A stretch of 64,000 nucleotides of DNA, from assembly GCF_014204545.1 (NCBI RefSeq), contig NZ_JACHLJ010000001.1, positions 248,001-312,000 on the forward strand. Reading direction: 5' to 3'. This document shows, one piece after another, positions 37,428 to 46,339 of this stretch. This DNA is from Brevundimonas vesicularis. GTDB lineage: Bacteria > Pseudomonadota > Alphaproteobacteria > Caulobacterales > Caulobacteraceae. The translations under genes were made by a program, and so were the position numbers. The notes below the pieces were generated by a model, which was not told where the DNA came from, ran no database searches, and saw nothing but the letters and a program-made list of their open reading frames with translations. How positions within the stretch are numbered: the stretch's first letter is position 1; each line of letters opens with the position of its first letter.

Positions 37428-38024
37428 TTAAGGGGCGGCTTCGCGCGGCGAGTTAGGCTCTGATTGCGTCGGGGGCAAGGCTTCGTCGTCCGAAAAGCCC
37501 CGGCGTACGGACGAATCCACGACGGGCGTGATGGCGTCGGCGCCGCGCCCGATGCTGGGCAGGACGATCTGGATCATCCGAGCGCCCATGGCGCTGACTG
37601 GATAGAGCGCCGCCTTCCCGAGCCAGAGCGGCGTGCGCTCGCCCGGCAAGGCCGCGACGATGACCAGATGAACCGCGCCGATCAGGACCAGCGCACGGAC
37701 GCCGCCGATGAAAAGTCCGAAGATGCGGTCGATGACGCCGAGGTGCGGATGGTCCTTGGCGCTCTTGGACATCATCGAGCCGACCAGGCGCAGGCCGAAA
37801 TAGACGACGAAGAAGGTCAGGACGGCGGCCAGGATCGACCCGGCCCACTCGGGATCGACGAAGGCGCGCGTGACGCCCGCGGTCCAGGGCAGGGCGATCA
37901 GGGCGACCAGGGCCGCCAGGGTCGCGCTGAGCAGGGTGATGACCTCGCGCACCCCGCCGCGCACCCAGCCGGCGGCGACGGAGAACAGGATCACCACTAT
38001 GGCGAAGACGTCGTATCCGGTCAC
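37428..38024 (-). CDS. cvpA: CvpA-family inner-membrane protein
   Basis: The 198-residue protein has four hydrophobic segments (VFAIVVILFSVAAGWVRGGV, LSATLAALVALIALPW, ILAAVLTFFVVYFGLRLVG, GGVRALVLIGAVHLVIVAAL) followed by a soluble tail. The N-terminal D-x-x-x-x-x-V-I-x-x-S x-x-x-G-x-x-R-G pattern is the CvpA signature. The family affects envelope integrity and was named for colicin V production. It is upstream of purF on the same strand. Confidence 0.9.
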   Translation of the reverse strand: MTGYDVFAIVVILFSVAAGWVRGGVREVITLLSATLAALVALIALPWTAGVTRAFVDPEWAGSILAAVLTFFVVYFGLRLVGSMMSKSAKDHPHLGVIDRIFGLFIGGVRALVLIGAVHLVIVAALPGERTPLWLGKAALYPVSAMGARMIQIVLPSIGRGADAITPVVDSSVRRGFSDDEALPPTQSEPNSPREAAP

Positions 38025-38066
38025 TTAAGTAACTTGCTCTCCAAAGAGCCCCACCGTCCCCAACCC

Positions 38067-38169
38067 CGTCATCCTAGGGCTTGTCCCTAGGATCCATACG
38101 CCCGGTGGCGCCGGGGACTCCCGGCTTCGACGGAGTTTATGGATCCTCGCCACAAGGGCGAGGATGACG
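38067..38169. repeat. Double-hairpin interspersed repeat, copy 2
   Basis: This 103-bp element begins CGTCATCC and ends GGATGACG. End stems are CCTAGGGCTTGTCCCTAGG and CCTCGCCACAAGGGCGAGG. It shares CCATACGCCCGGTG and CTTCGACGGAG plus TATGGATCC with the copy at 14389-14497, which is inverted relative to it. It occupies the whole radA-cvpA gap. Confidence 0.85.
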
Positions 38170-38198
38170 AAGCGAAAGAAAGCGCGACCGTCTATCCT

Positions 38199-39569
38199 CT
38201 AATAGCGGTTCTGCGAGATTCGTTCGACCACATCCGTCAGGCGCGTGACGGATGTCACCTTCACCCCCTTCGTCTTGGCGGTCAAAGTCGGGCTCAGAAC
38301 CTGATCGAAACCCAGTTTTTGCGCTTCGCGCAGCCGGGCCTCGGCGCGGCCGACGCTGCGGACCTCGCCCGACAGGCCGATTTCGCCGAAGACGACGCAG
38401 CCCTGAGGCAGGGACACGCCGGTCGCCGAGCTGATCAGCGCCGCCGCCGCCGCGAGGTCCGCCGCCGGTTCGTTGATGCGTAAGCCCCCGGCGACATTCA
38501 GATAGACGTCCTGATCGCCAAATCCGAAGCCGCAGCGGGCCTCCAGCACGGCCAGCACCATGGCCAGACGTCCCGTCTCCCAGCCGATCACGGCGCGGCG
38601 CGGGGTGCCATAGGCGGACTTGGACACCAGGGCCTGCATCTCGACCAGTACCGGCCGCGAGCCTTCGATCCCGGCGAAGACGGCGGCGCCCGGCGCGCGC
38701 TCCTTGCCGTCGCCCAGGAAGAGGGCGGACGGGTTGGCGACCTCGCGCAGGCCGGCGTCGCCCATCTCGAACACGCCGATCTCGTCGGTGGCGCCGAAGC
38801 GGTTCTTGCCGGCGCGCAGGATGCGGAACGGATAGCCGCGCTCGCCCTCGAAAGTCATGACCGCGTCGACCAGGTGTTCGACGACGCGCGGGCCGGCGAC
38901 CTGGCCGTCCTTGGTGACGTGGCCGACCAGGACCACCGCAACGCCCTGCGACTTGGCCAGTCGCACCATCTCGCCGGCGCAGGCGCGGACCTGGGTGATG
39001 GATCCGGGGCCGCTTTCGTGCACGTCGGACCACAGAGTCTGGATCGAATCGACGATGACGATGTCGAACTGTTCGCGCTTCAGCGTGCCCAGGATGTCGC
39101 GCAGCGCCGTCGCGGCCGCCAGATTGACCGGGGCGTCGGCCAGGCCCATCCGTTTGGCGCGGGCGCGGATCTGCTCGACGGCTTCTTCGCCCGAGATATA
39201 GGCCACGCGCGATCCGCGCAGCGCCGCCTTGGCCGCGACCTCCAGCAACAGGGTCGATTTGCCGACGCCCGGATCGCCGCTGAGCAGGATGGCCGAGCCG
39301 GGCACCACGCCGCCGCCGCAGACCCGGTCGAACTCCGCCACGCCCGTCGTGATGCGCGGCGGCTCGGGCGTGTCGGACTGAAGCGTTTCGAACTGAATGC
39401 CGCGCGTGCGGGCCGAAGCCGCCGCCGACGGCTTGATCGCGCCCGGCGGAGCCGAGCGGCTTTCTTCGCTCAAGGTGTTCCACTGGCCGCAGGAGCCGCA
39501 CTGGCCCGACCACTTGCTGTGGACCGAGCCGCAGGACTGACAGACGTAGAGGGCGGAATCGCGAGCCAT
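38199..39569 (-). CDS. radA: DNA repair protein RadA
   Basis: This 456-residue RecA-like branch-migration helicase has a zinc finger at Cys10, Cys13, Cys24 and Cys27, Walker A GDPGVGKST near residue 105, the RadA-specific KNRFG motif, and a C-terminal Lon-protease-like domain (GVSLPQGCVVFGEIGLSGEV). The start at 39569 gives MARDSALYVCQSCG, the normal N-terminus; the frame beyond it crosses the promoter region. It helps process recombination intermediates. Confidence 0.96.
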   Translation of the reverse strand: MARDSALYVCQSCGSVHSKWSGQCGSCGQWNTLSEESRSAPPGAIKPSAAASARTRGIQFETLQSDTPEPPRITTGVAEFDRVCGGGVVPGSAILLSGDPGVGKSTLLLEVAAKAALRGSRVAYISGEEAVEQIRARAKRMGLADAPVNLAAATALRDILGTLKREQFDIVIVDSIQTLWSDVHESGPGSITQVRACAGEMVRLAKSQGVAVVLVGHVTKDGQVAGPRVVEHLVDAVMTFEGERGYPFRILRAGKNRFGATDEIGVFEMGDAGLREVANPSALFLGDGKERAPGAAVFAGIEGSRPVLVEMQALVSKSAYGTPRRAVIGWETGRLAMVLAVLEARCGFGFGDQDVYLNVAGGLRINEPAADLAAAAALISSATGVSLPQGCVVFGEIGLSGEVRSVGRAEARLREAQKLGFDQVLSPTLTAKTKGVKVTSVTRLTDVVERISQNRY

Positions 39570-39741
39570 GGGCTTCCTTAGCAGATCGAACGGTCGCGTC
39601 GGACATGGCGTCGGCTCACGACAGTTTCGGTCGCAAGCGCAACCTTTGCCATATTGAGGGATTGAGAATGTGTCGCACACCCTTGCTTCTTGAAGCGACG
39701 CAACGTCAACATCCGCCCATCTTCTCTCGCCGAGGCCTGTC

Positions 39742-40371
39742 ATGAGCGATCCGACGACCCACTCCCAACCCGCTGTCGATCCGGCCCTGGTCGCGCGGGT
39801 CAAGGGGATTTTGGTCCAGCCCAATGCGGAATGGCTGCGCGTCGATGGTGAGTTCGCCACGACCAAAACGCTGTTCACCCGTTACGCGATGATCCTGGCC
39901 GCGATTGGTCCGATCGCTGGGTTGATCGGCAGCCTGATTTTCGGTGACGCGTCGATTACCGGAGCCTTGGTGGTAGCTCTGATATCCTACGGTCTGTCCC
40001 TTGCCGCAGTCTTCGTGCTCGGCATTCTTATCAATGCGTTGGCGCCCAGCTTCGGTTCGACCGTTGATCAGGTTCAGGCCATGAAGGTGGCCGTTTACGC
40101 CTCGACCGCAGCATGGGTCGCTGCGGTATTCGACCTGATTCCTGTATTGAGCGTCTTGAGCCTGATCGGCGCGATTTACAGCCTAGTGCTGCTGTTCATC
40201 GGCCTGCCGCTGCTGATGAAAACGCCGGACGACAAAAAGGTGGTCTACTACGTTGTCGTGCTGATCGCGGGCTTGGTTCTCTATGCGATTATAGGCGCGG
40301 CGATACGTGGGGTGACACTCTCCGTCGCCGCTACGACCGCTGGTCTCGCCGGAATGGGCGCCGGCTACTGA
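39742..40371 (+). CDS. Yip1-family membrane protein
   Basis: This 209-residue protein has about five membrane helices, for example MILAAIGPIAGLIGSLIFG, ALISYGLSLAAVFVLGILIN and VVYYVVVLIAGLVLYAIIGA. The N-terminal VARVKGILVQPNAEWLRVDGE matches the bacterial YIP1-domain pattern of a helix with P-x-x-x-W before the first span. The role is unknown. It is on the opposite strand inserted between radA and alr, which are usually adjacent, and its 3' end overlaps alr by 7 bp. Confidence 0.8.
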   Translation: MSDPTTHSQPAVDPALVARVKGILVQPNAEWLRVDGEFATTKTLFTRYAMILAAIGPIAGLIGSLIFGDASITGALVVALISYGLSLAAVFVLGILINALAPSFGSTVDQVQAMKVAVYASTAAWVAAVFDLIPVLSVLSLIGAIYSLVLLFIGLPLLMKTPDDKKVVYYVVVLIAGLVLYAIIGAAIRGVTLSVAATTAGLAGMGAGY

Positions 40372-41411
40372 GAATAGACGCGCGGCACGCGGGGGGTGAT
40401 CGAGGTCAGCAACTCGTAGCTGATGGTCCCCGCCGCGGCTGCGGCGTCATCCAACAGGCGGGTCGGGCCGAACAGTTCGACCGGATCGCCGACCGCGACA
40501 TCCAGGCCAGTGATGTCGACCGCGCAGACATCCATCGAAACCCGACCCAGCAGCGGGCGGGTCTCGTTGGCGATACAGACCGCCCCCTTGGGCGAATAGG
40601 ATCGCAGCAATCCATCCGCATAGCCGGCCGCCACGGTGGCGACCTTGATCGGGCGTTCGGCGATGTAGCCGCGCGAATAGCCGACGCTTTCGCCCGCCAG
40701 CACGTCGCGAACCTGAAGCACTTCGGCCGTCAGGGTCGCCACGGGTGCGATACGAGAATCGGGACGCCCCTCCGGTCCGCCGCCGTAAAGACAGATGCCC
40801 GGGCGCACGGTGTCGAAGGCGAAGTCCGGGCCCAGGAAACAGCCGCTGGAGTTGGCGAACGACCGGATCACGCCCGGATAGCGATCCAGCACGCCCGCGA
40901 AGGCGTCGCGCTGGCGCCGGTTCATCGGATTGGCCGGTTCGTCGGCGCAGGCGAGGTGGGTCAGCACCAAGGCCAGGCCGTCGATAGCCTCGGGCGCGTC
41001 CTCGGGCCGAATGCCCAGCCGGTTCATGCCAGTGTCGATCTGCAGGCCGCAAGTCCCGCCGCCCGCCGCCCTCCAGGCCTGGATCTGCGCCGGATGGTTC
41101 AGCACGGGCCGCAGGTCCGACGCCTTCAGCATCGCCGCATCGTCGCCGTGGCAGCCGTCGAGCACATAGATGACGGGACCGTCGGCGCCCAAGGCCGCCC
41201 GCAGCCGCACGCCCTCCGCCGCCCGCGCCACGAAGAAGGTCCGCGCCCCCTCGGCCATCAGCCGTGTCGCCACGGCCTGCGCCCCCAGTCCATAGCCGTC
41301 CGCCTTGACCACCGGATGCACCGGCTGGCCGCTGACGGCCTCCAGCGTGTGATAGTTGCGCGCGAGGGCGTTCAGATCGACGGAGAGGACGGCGGGGGTC
41401 GCTACGGTCAT
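40365..41411 (-). CDS. alr: Alanine racemase
   Basis: This 348-residue PLP enzyme provides D-alanine for peptidoglycan. The PLP lysine is Lys36 in VVKADGYGLG, with QIDTGMNRLG and RVSMDVCAVDIT of the barrel and C-terminal domains. The catalytic tyrosine region reads SVGYSRGYIA. The ATG at 41411 is used; the reading frame extends 7 codons upstream to another start. It follows dnaB on the same strand. Confidence 0.94.
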   Translation of the reverse strand: MTVATPAVLSVDLNALARNYHTLEAVSGQPVHPVVKADGYGLGAQAVATRLMAEGARTFFVARAAEGVRLRAALGADGPVIYVLDGCHGDDAAMLKASDLRPVLNHPAQIQAWRAAGGGTCGLQIDTGMNRLGIRPEDAPEAIDGLALVLTHLACADEPANPMNRRQRDAFAGVLDRYPGVIRSFANSSGCFLGPDFAFDTVRPGICLYGGGPEGRPDSRIAPVATLTAEVLQVRDVLAGESVGYSRGYIAERPIKVATVAAGYADGLLRSYSPKGAVCIANETRPLLGRVSMDVCAVDITGLDVAVGDPVELFGPTRLLDDAAAAAGTISYELLTSITPRVPRVYSQ

Positions 41412-41449
41412 GGCGTCCTTATGCGCCAACACCGCGCCGATGGAAGAGG

Positions 41450-42940
41450 CTACTCGTAGCTGACCTCTTCATAGCCGTGCGCCAGGTTGCCGAAGCGGAC
41501 GGTGTCGGCGTCGAAGGCCAGTTTGACGATGCCGATGGGGCCGTGGCGCTGCTTGCCGATGACGACCTCGGCCTGACCTTGCAGGCGGTCCATGTCCTGC
41601 TGCCATTGCAGGTGTTCCTCGGTCCCCTCGCGCGGCTCGGCGCGGCCCAGGTAGTAGCTCTCACGATAGACGAACATCACGCAGTCGGCGTCCTGCTCGA
41701 TCGAGCCGGATTCACGAAGGTCCGACAGTTGCGGGCGTTTGTCGTCGCGCTGTTCCACCTGACGCGACAGCTGCGACAGGGCGATGATCGGCACCGACAG
41801 CTCCTTGGCCAGGGCCTTCAGTCCGCCGGTGATTTCGGACACCTCCTGCACGCGGTTCTTCTGGCCGCCGCTGTTCCCGGTCGTGACCAGTTGCAGATAG
41901 TCGACGATGATCAGGTCCAGCCCATGTTCCATGCGCTTCAGGCGGCGCGCGCGGGCTGCCAGCTTGGAGATGGACAGGCCGCCGGTGGCGTCGATGTAGA
42001 GGGGGCTTTCGCCGATCTCGACCGCCGCGTCGCGCAGCTTGCCGAAGTCGGTTGCGTCGATCTCGCCCTTGCGCAGCTTGTCCGACGAGACACCGGACGC
42101 ATCGGCCAGAATACGCATCGCCAGCTGTTCGGCGCTCATTTCCAGCGAATAGAAGGCGACGACGCCGCCGTTGACGGTCTTGCGGCCCTCCGGCGTCGGC
42201 TCCCACTGATAGGCGCGCGCCACGTTGAAGGCCATGTTGGTCGCCAACGCCGTCTTGCCCATCGACGGACGGCCGGCGAGAATCAGCAGGTCGGACGGGT
42301 GCAGGCCGCCCAGTTTGCGGTCCAGATCGTTCAGGCCGGTGGCGAGGCCGGCCAGCTTGCCCTCGCGCTGATACGCTTCGGCCGCCATCTGAACGGCGCC
42401 GGACAAGGCGTTGGAGAAGCTGACGAAACCGGACGACGGTTTGCCTGTCTCTGCTAGCGAATACAGGGTCTGTTCGGCCTGTTCGATCTGTTCGTCGGCA
42501 GGCGTCTCCGGATTGGGCGCCTCCTTGATCATGTCGCCGCCGATGCGGATCAGGTCGCGCCGCAGCGCCAGGTCATAGACGACGCGGGCGTAGTCGGGGG
42601 CGTTGGCGGCGGGCGGCGCACGGTCCACCAGGTCGGCGAGGTAGCGCAGGCCGCCGAACTCCTGGAACGCCGGATCCTGCTTGAACCGCTCCATCAGGAT
42701 GGTCGGTTCGGCGAGCAGCCCCTGGCGGATATGGTCCTCGATCGCGTCGAACAGCCGCTGGTGGAAGGGTTCGTAGAAGTGCGAGCCGCGCAGCCGGTCG
42801 TTCAACCGCTCGAACACGGCGTTGTCGAACATCAGCGAGCCCAGCAGCGCCTGCTCGGCCTCCAGATTGTGCGGCATCGAACTGACGCCGCCGGAGTCCA
42901 GCGGAGACGACGAGAAGGGCATGGGGGCGAAGGCGTTCAT
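41450..42940 (-). CDS. dnaB: Replicative DNA helicase
   Basis: This 496-residue DnaB has an N-terminal helical hairpin domain (MPHNLEAEQALLGSLMFDN) and the RecA-like helicase domain with Walker A GRPSMGKTA at about residues 223-231, Walker B LIIVDYLQL and SQLSRQVEQRDDKRP. The length is normal. There is no intein. It is the hexameric replication-fork helicase. In relatives rplI precedes dnaB directly, whereas here about 6 kb lies between. Confidence 0.96.
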   Translation of the reverse strand: MNAFAPMPFSSSPLDSGGVSSMPHNLEAEQALLGSLMFDNAVFERLNDRLRGSHFYEPFHQRLFDAIEDHIRQGLLAEPTILMERFKQDPAFQEFGGLRYLADLVDRAPPAANAPDYARVVYDLALRRDLIRIGGDMIKEAPNPETPADEQIEQAEQTLYSLAETGKPSSGFVSFSNALSGAVQMAAEAYQREGKLAGLATGLNDLDRKLGGLHPSDLLILAGRPSMGKTALATNMAFNVARAYQWEPTPEGRKTVNGGVVAFYSLEMSAEQLAMRILADASGVSSDKLRKGEIDATDFGKLRDAAVEIGESPLYIDATGGLSISKLAARARRLKRMEHGLDLIIVDYLQLVTTGNSGGQKNRVQEVSEITGGLKALAKELSVPIIALSQLSRQVEQRDDKRPQLSDLRESGSIEQDADCVMFVYRESYYLGRAEPREGTEEHLQWQQDMDRLQGQAEVVIGKQRHGPIGIVKLAFDADTVRFGNLAHGYEEVSYE

Positions 42941-43051
42941 CGATTAACGCTTTAGCCCTCTCACGCTTCTGCGTCAGACGCGGACGCCGCCTGGACCGTG
43001 GACAGATCGCGCCGCCTTGGGGACGAACCGGAATTCCTCAATCGGCGCGGG

Positions 43052-43417
43052 TCAGGCGCACGGGTAGTCGTGCGCCATCCATTCGCGGAAGGCCTGGGTC
43101 ACACTGATGTTGCGACGGGCCTGCGGAATGGCGTTGAAACGGTTCAGGATGGCGCTGGGCGAGACGCTGACCTTGTCCGGCATGCAGGTCGCGGGCTGAC
43201 GGCCGGCCGCCTTGGCCTGGGTCTGTTCGGCGCGGACGGTGCGAACTGCGCCCCGGAACTCGGCCATCAGACGGCGGGTGTCGGAGCGTAGCAGGGCGGT
43301 CGGGTTCTGAGGAATGGCGTTGGCGGTGGTCAGGAATTCCTGAACCGTCATGGCGTTGGCCGCGCCGGCGAAAAGCGACAGCGCCAGGACGCCGGCTGCG
43401 ATCGATCTGGTCTTCAT
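43052..43417 (-). CDS. Small exported protein with two cysteines, possibly Rap1a/Tai-like
   Basis: The 121-residue protein begins with signal peptide MKTRSIAAGVLALSLFAGA, cleaved near NAMT. The mature part has an ATCMPDKVSVSP segment and ends FREWMAHDYPCA, so its two cysteines could form one disulfide. The spacing of cysteine, V-T-Q-A-F-R-E-W-M and Y-P-C resembles Rap1a/Tai-type periplasmic proteins, but I am not sure of this. It is a lone gene between dnaB and a TonB receptor. Confidence 0.7.
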   Translation of the reverse strand: MKTRSIAAGVLALSLFAGAANAMTVQEFLTTANAIPQNPTALLRSDTRRLMAEFRGAVRTVRAEQTQAKAAGRQPATCMPDKVSVSPSAILNRFNAIPQARRNISVTQAFREWMAHDYPCA

Positions 43418-43529
43418 CTGGTCCCCTCCAAAGCCCCCTCTGGCAGCGCCCAGATTGAACGGCGATATGTGTCGCAACTGCGGCGAAGCAGAACGGCCAA
43501 GCTGAAGGTTTCGTAATGCAAACAAGGAA

Positions 43530-43551
43530 AAGGGCGCTCCGAAGAGCGCCC
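43530..43551 (-). terminator. Terminator of the first tandem TonB receptor gene
   Basis: On the minus strand GGGCGCTC-TTCG-GAGCGCCC forms a perfect 8-bp stem with a UUCG tetraloop, followed by TTTTCC. It starts 26 bp after the receptor stop. A nearly identical hairpin ends the neighbouring receptor gene. Confidence 0.85.
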
Positions 43552-43577
43552 CTGCCTGACTGGCGATCAGCCCAACC

Positions 43578-46001
43578 TCACCATTTGAGGCTAAGGCGCG
43601 CATAGCCGTAGCGGCCGTTGAAGCCGAAGGGCGAATAGTAGGGGAAGCCCAGAACGCCGTTGGAGTTCAGCGACGCCGGCACGAAGTCCGGATATTCGTC
43701 GAACACGTTGTCCACGCCGATCGCCACCCCGACGCGTTCGGTCAACTGGAATCGGCCTTCCAGATCCACGACCGTCTTGGCCCCGGTGCTGTAGTCGTTC
43801 GCCGCCGTCGATCCGGGTTGCAGCACGTCGCCATAGTAGGTGGCGCGAACCGTGGCGCCCCACTTGTCCCGGCTCCAGTCCGCCGACGCCGAGACCTTGG
43901 TGTCGGGCGTACCGTCCTCGATGGTCAGGATGCGTTGGCGCGCGAACAGGGTCGGGACCGGGTTCAGCACCGAGGAGGACGTCGGCACGCGGTTGACCGA
44001 GACATCGTTTAAGTTGGCTGCGACGGTGAAGTCGAAATCGCCGAGCGTGTCGGTCGGCAGACGATACCGTCCGACGACATCCACGCCTTCGGTCGAGGTC
44101 GAGACCCCGTTCAGGAAGAAGCGTGCGGCCTGGACGCCTTGCGGATCCAGCAGACTGGCGACCTGGCCCGAGAACGTCCGGTTGATCAGTTCGGACAGAA
44201 CGATCTGATCGTCGATGTCGATCTTGTAGGCGTCGACCGTCAGGTCGAACCGGCCCAGTCGCACCACGGCCCCCACCGAATAGTTGGTGGAGGTCTCGGC
44301 CTTCAGCGGACGCGCGCCAAGGGGCCCTGCGACGGTGCTGGTGGCCGGGAAGGTGCCGGTTTCGACCACGGCGCCGTTCTGGATCACCGAGGCGGTCGAG
44401 GTGAAGAAGGACTGCTGTAACGACGGCGCGCGGAAGGCGGTCGAGACCGAACCGCGCAGGGCGAAGCTGGGGGTGAAGTCATAGCGGGCCGACAGCTTGC
44501 CCGTCTGGGTGTCGCCGAAGTCGGAATAGTCCTCGAACCGCACGGCGCCCTCGACCCGCAGCTTGTCGGTCAAGGGGATTTCGACGTCGGCGTAGGCGGC
44601 GAAGTTGTCTCGATCGACATCGACGGCGTTCGAGGGCTGGAAGCCGACGAAGCCCTGGGCGCCGCCGGTCAGGGCGGTGTTGGGGCCCAAGGGGCCGCGG
44701 TTGTAGCTCTCGGGCTGGCCGGCCTCGATCTTGTAGTTTTCCCAGCGCTGCTCCAGGCCCCAGGCGAAGTTCAGCGGCCCGCCGGACAGACCGACCTCGA
44801 ACTCGCGGCTGAAGTCGGCGCCCAGCACCAGTTGGTCGTAGATCAGGCTGCCTGAATCGAAGCTGGTCGGCGAAGTCGCGCCGTAGGTGGAGTTCAGCGA
44901 ATCCTCGGTGCGGAAGTCCAGGGCATTGCGGCCATAGGTCAGGCTGATGTCCGTGTTCCAGCCCGCCAGTTCGCCGCGCAGGCCGCCGGCCAGCGACGCG
45001 TCTTTGGAATTGATGGCGACCTTCGACAGGAAGCCGTTCGGGTAGATCGAGGCGACATTGTTGGCGTTGTCGGACAGGCGAGGGAAGGCGGCGCCTTCGC
45101 TGTCGCGGTCCTGATAGCCGGCCCAGCCATAGGCTTCCCAGCCGTTGCCCAGACCCTTGCCGGCGTTGGCGAAAACGGTCCACTGCTCCACATCCGGATC
45201 GCCGAAGCGGGCGGTGATCGCGCCGTTCGCGGCTGCGCGGGGATCGTAGTCCGAGCGGTTGGTCGATTCGCGGCTCAGATATTCGGCCGACAGGGTCAGA
45301 AAGCCGTCGTCGCCCAGCGAGAACCCTTGCCAGGCCGAGGCCGTGACGGTGCCGCCGTCGGTCTCGTCGCGTTCACCGCGCGCGGTCTTCACGGTGGTGA
45401 AGTACTGGCCGTAGGTCACGCTAGCGCCGCCGCCGCTGGAGGCTTCCTTCAGGCGCAGGTTCACCACCCCGGCGATGGCGTCCGAGCCGTATTGGGCCGA
45501 GGCGCCGTCGCGCAGCACCTCCACCCGGTCCAGAGCGCCGGTCGGAATGGTGTTCAGATCGACGGCGGCCGAGCCGCGCCCCACTACGCCGTTAACGTTG
45601 ACCAGGGCCGAGGCATGGCGGCGCGTGCCGTTGACCAGCACCAGCGTCTGATCCGGCGACAGGCCGCGCAAGGTGATCGGGCGGATCGAGTCCGAGCCAT
45701 CGTTGGCCGACGGCCGCTGGAATGTCAGCGACGGCACGGCCTGGGCCAGGGCGGTGGCGAACTCGGTCGTGCCACGCGTCTGCAACGCCTCGGACGTCAC
45801 GACATCGACGGGCGCCAGGGTGTCGAGGCGCGAGCGGTTCTGGACCCGCGTGCCGGTCACGACAATGTCGTCCACCTGCGCCGCCTCACCGGCGACGGGT
45901 TCGGCGTTCTGAGCAAAGGCCGGGGCGGCGCTCAGCAGGGCGAAGGTCGAAACGGTGGCGAGCAAGGCCGGTGCGGCGGCCCGTTGAGAAAGAGAGCGCA
46001 T
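43578..46001 (-). CDS. TonB-dependent receptor (tandem pair, downstream member)
   Basis: The 807-residue receptor has signal peptide MRSLSQRAAAPALLATVSTF onward to AFAQ, TonB box VDDIVVTGTR, and plug motifs SIRPITLRGLSPDQTLVLVN and VEVLRDGASAQYGSDAIAGV. The barrel ends in RYGYARLSLKW. It is highly similar along its whole length to the next gene (for example VLRDGASAQYG and FALRGxxST blocks), so the two arose by duplication. It is separated from its paralog by 338 bp with a terminator, so it has its own promoter. Substrate unknown. Confidence 0.93.
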   Translation of the reverse strand: MRSLSQRAAAPALLATVSTFALLSAAPAFAQNAEPVAGEAAQVDDIVVTGTRVQNRSRLDTLAPVDVVTSEALQTRGTTEFATALAQAVPSLTFQRPSANDGSDSIRPITLRGLSPDQTLVLVNGTRRHASALVNVNGVVGRGSAAVDLNTIPTGALDRVEVLRDGASAQYGSDAIAGVVNLRLKEASSGGGASVTYGQYFTTVKTARGERDETDGGTVTASAWQGFSLGDDGFLTLSAEYLSRESTNRSDYDPRAAANGAITARFGDPDVEQWTVFANAGKGLGNGWEAYGWAGYQDRDSEGAAFPRLSDNANNVASIYPNGFLSKVAINSKDASLAGGLRGELAGWNTDISLTYGRNALDFRTEDSLNSTYGATSPTSFDSGSLIYDQLVLGADFSREFEVGLSGGPLNFAWGLEQRWENYKIEAGQPESYNRGPLGPNTALTGGAQGFVGFQPSNAVDVDRDNFAAYADVEIPLTDKLRVEGAVRFEDYSDFGDTQTGKLSARYDFTPSFALRGSVSTAFRAPSLQQSFFTSTASVIQNGAVVETGTFPATSTVAGPLGARPLKAETSTNYSVGAVVRLGRFDLTVDAYKIDIDDQIVLSELINRTFSGQVASLLDPQGVQAARFFLNGVSTSTEGVDVVGRYRLPTDTLGDFDFTVAANLNDVSVNRVPTSSSVLNPVPTLFARQRILTIEDGTPDTKVSASADWSRDKWGATVRATYYGDVLQPGSTAANDYSTGAKTVVDLEGRFQLTERVGVAIGVDNVFDEYPDFVPASLNSNGVLGFPYYSPFGFNGRYGYARLSLKW

Positions 46002-46339
46002 TGAGAGATTTCCTAAGGCTTGTTTTGGCGCGAACGCGCATCGCCGCCGCTGCTCGCGACGGGCTTTGAAGTCGATTTGCAGTTCAGGTGTATTGCGGTC
46101 TCAGCCGCAACATCGCGCGATGGCGGGCGGCGTCGCCGTAGTATGGGGGGTGATCTTCATGGCCTCTCCAACCGCAAGGTCGGGGAGATCCCGGCGGTCA
46201 TGGCCATATCAGGGCGAAGGTGCGGCGGGTCAATCGACGCAGAGGGCCATGTTTCGTTGCAGCAGCCAGTAGGAAATCTATCGCCACGCAAAATGGGGCG
46301 CTCCGAAGAGCGCCCCATTCGGGTGTGATATCGGTTGGC
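46002..46339. other. Intergenic region between the tandem TonB receptors
   Basis: These 338 bp contain the terminator of the upstream receptor (46293-46318) and should hold the promoter of the downstream one. A small inverted repeat TTGCGG-TCTCAG-CCGCAA lies at 46093-46110, about 92 bp before the receptor start. No gene is seen. Confidence 0.5.
46293..46318 (-). terminator. Terminator of the second tandem TonB receptor gene
   Basis: A perfect 11-bp stem, ATGGGGCGCTC with GAGCGCCCCAT around the same UUCG loop, is followed by TTTGC on the minus strand, 21 bp after the receptor stop. The core is identical to the hairpin at 43530-43551, so it was probably duplicated with the gene. Confidence 0.8.

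Noticed and set aside
39668..39745. 25-codon plus-strand frame ending at the Yip1-family start codon, a possible leader peptide
   Set aside because: No ribosome-binding site, no regulatory codon run and no attenuator hairpin, so the overlap with the next ATG is likely chance.
46093..46110. TTGCGG-TCTCAG-CCGCAA inverted repeat before the downstream tandem receptor
   Set aside because: Only 6-bp arms in GC-rich DNA and not repeated near other genes in the window, so not reported as an operator.
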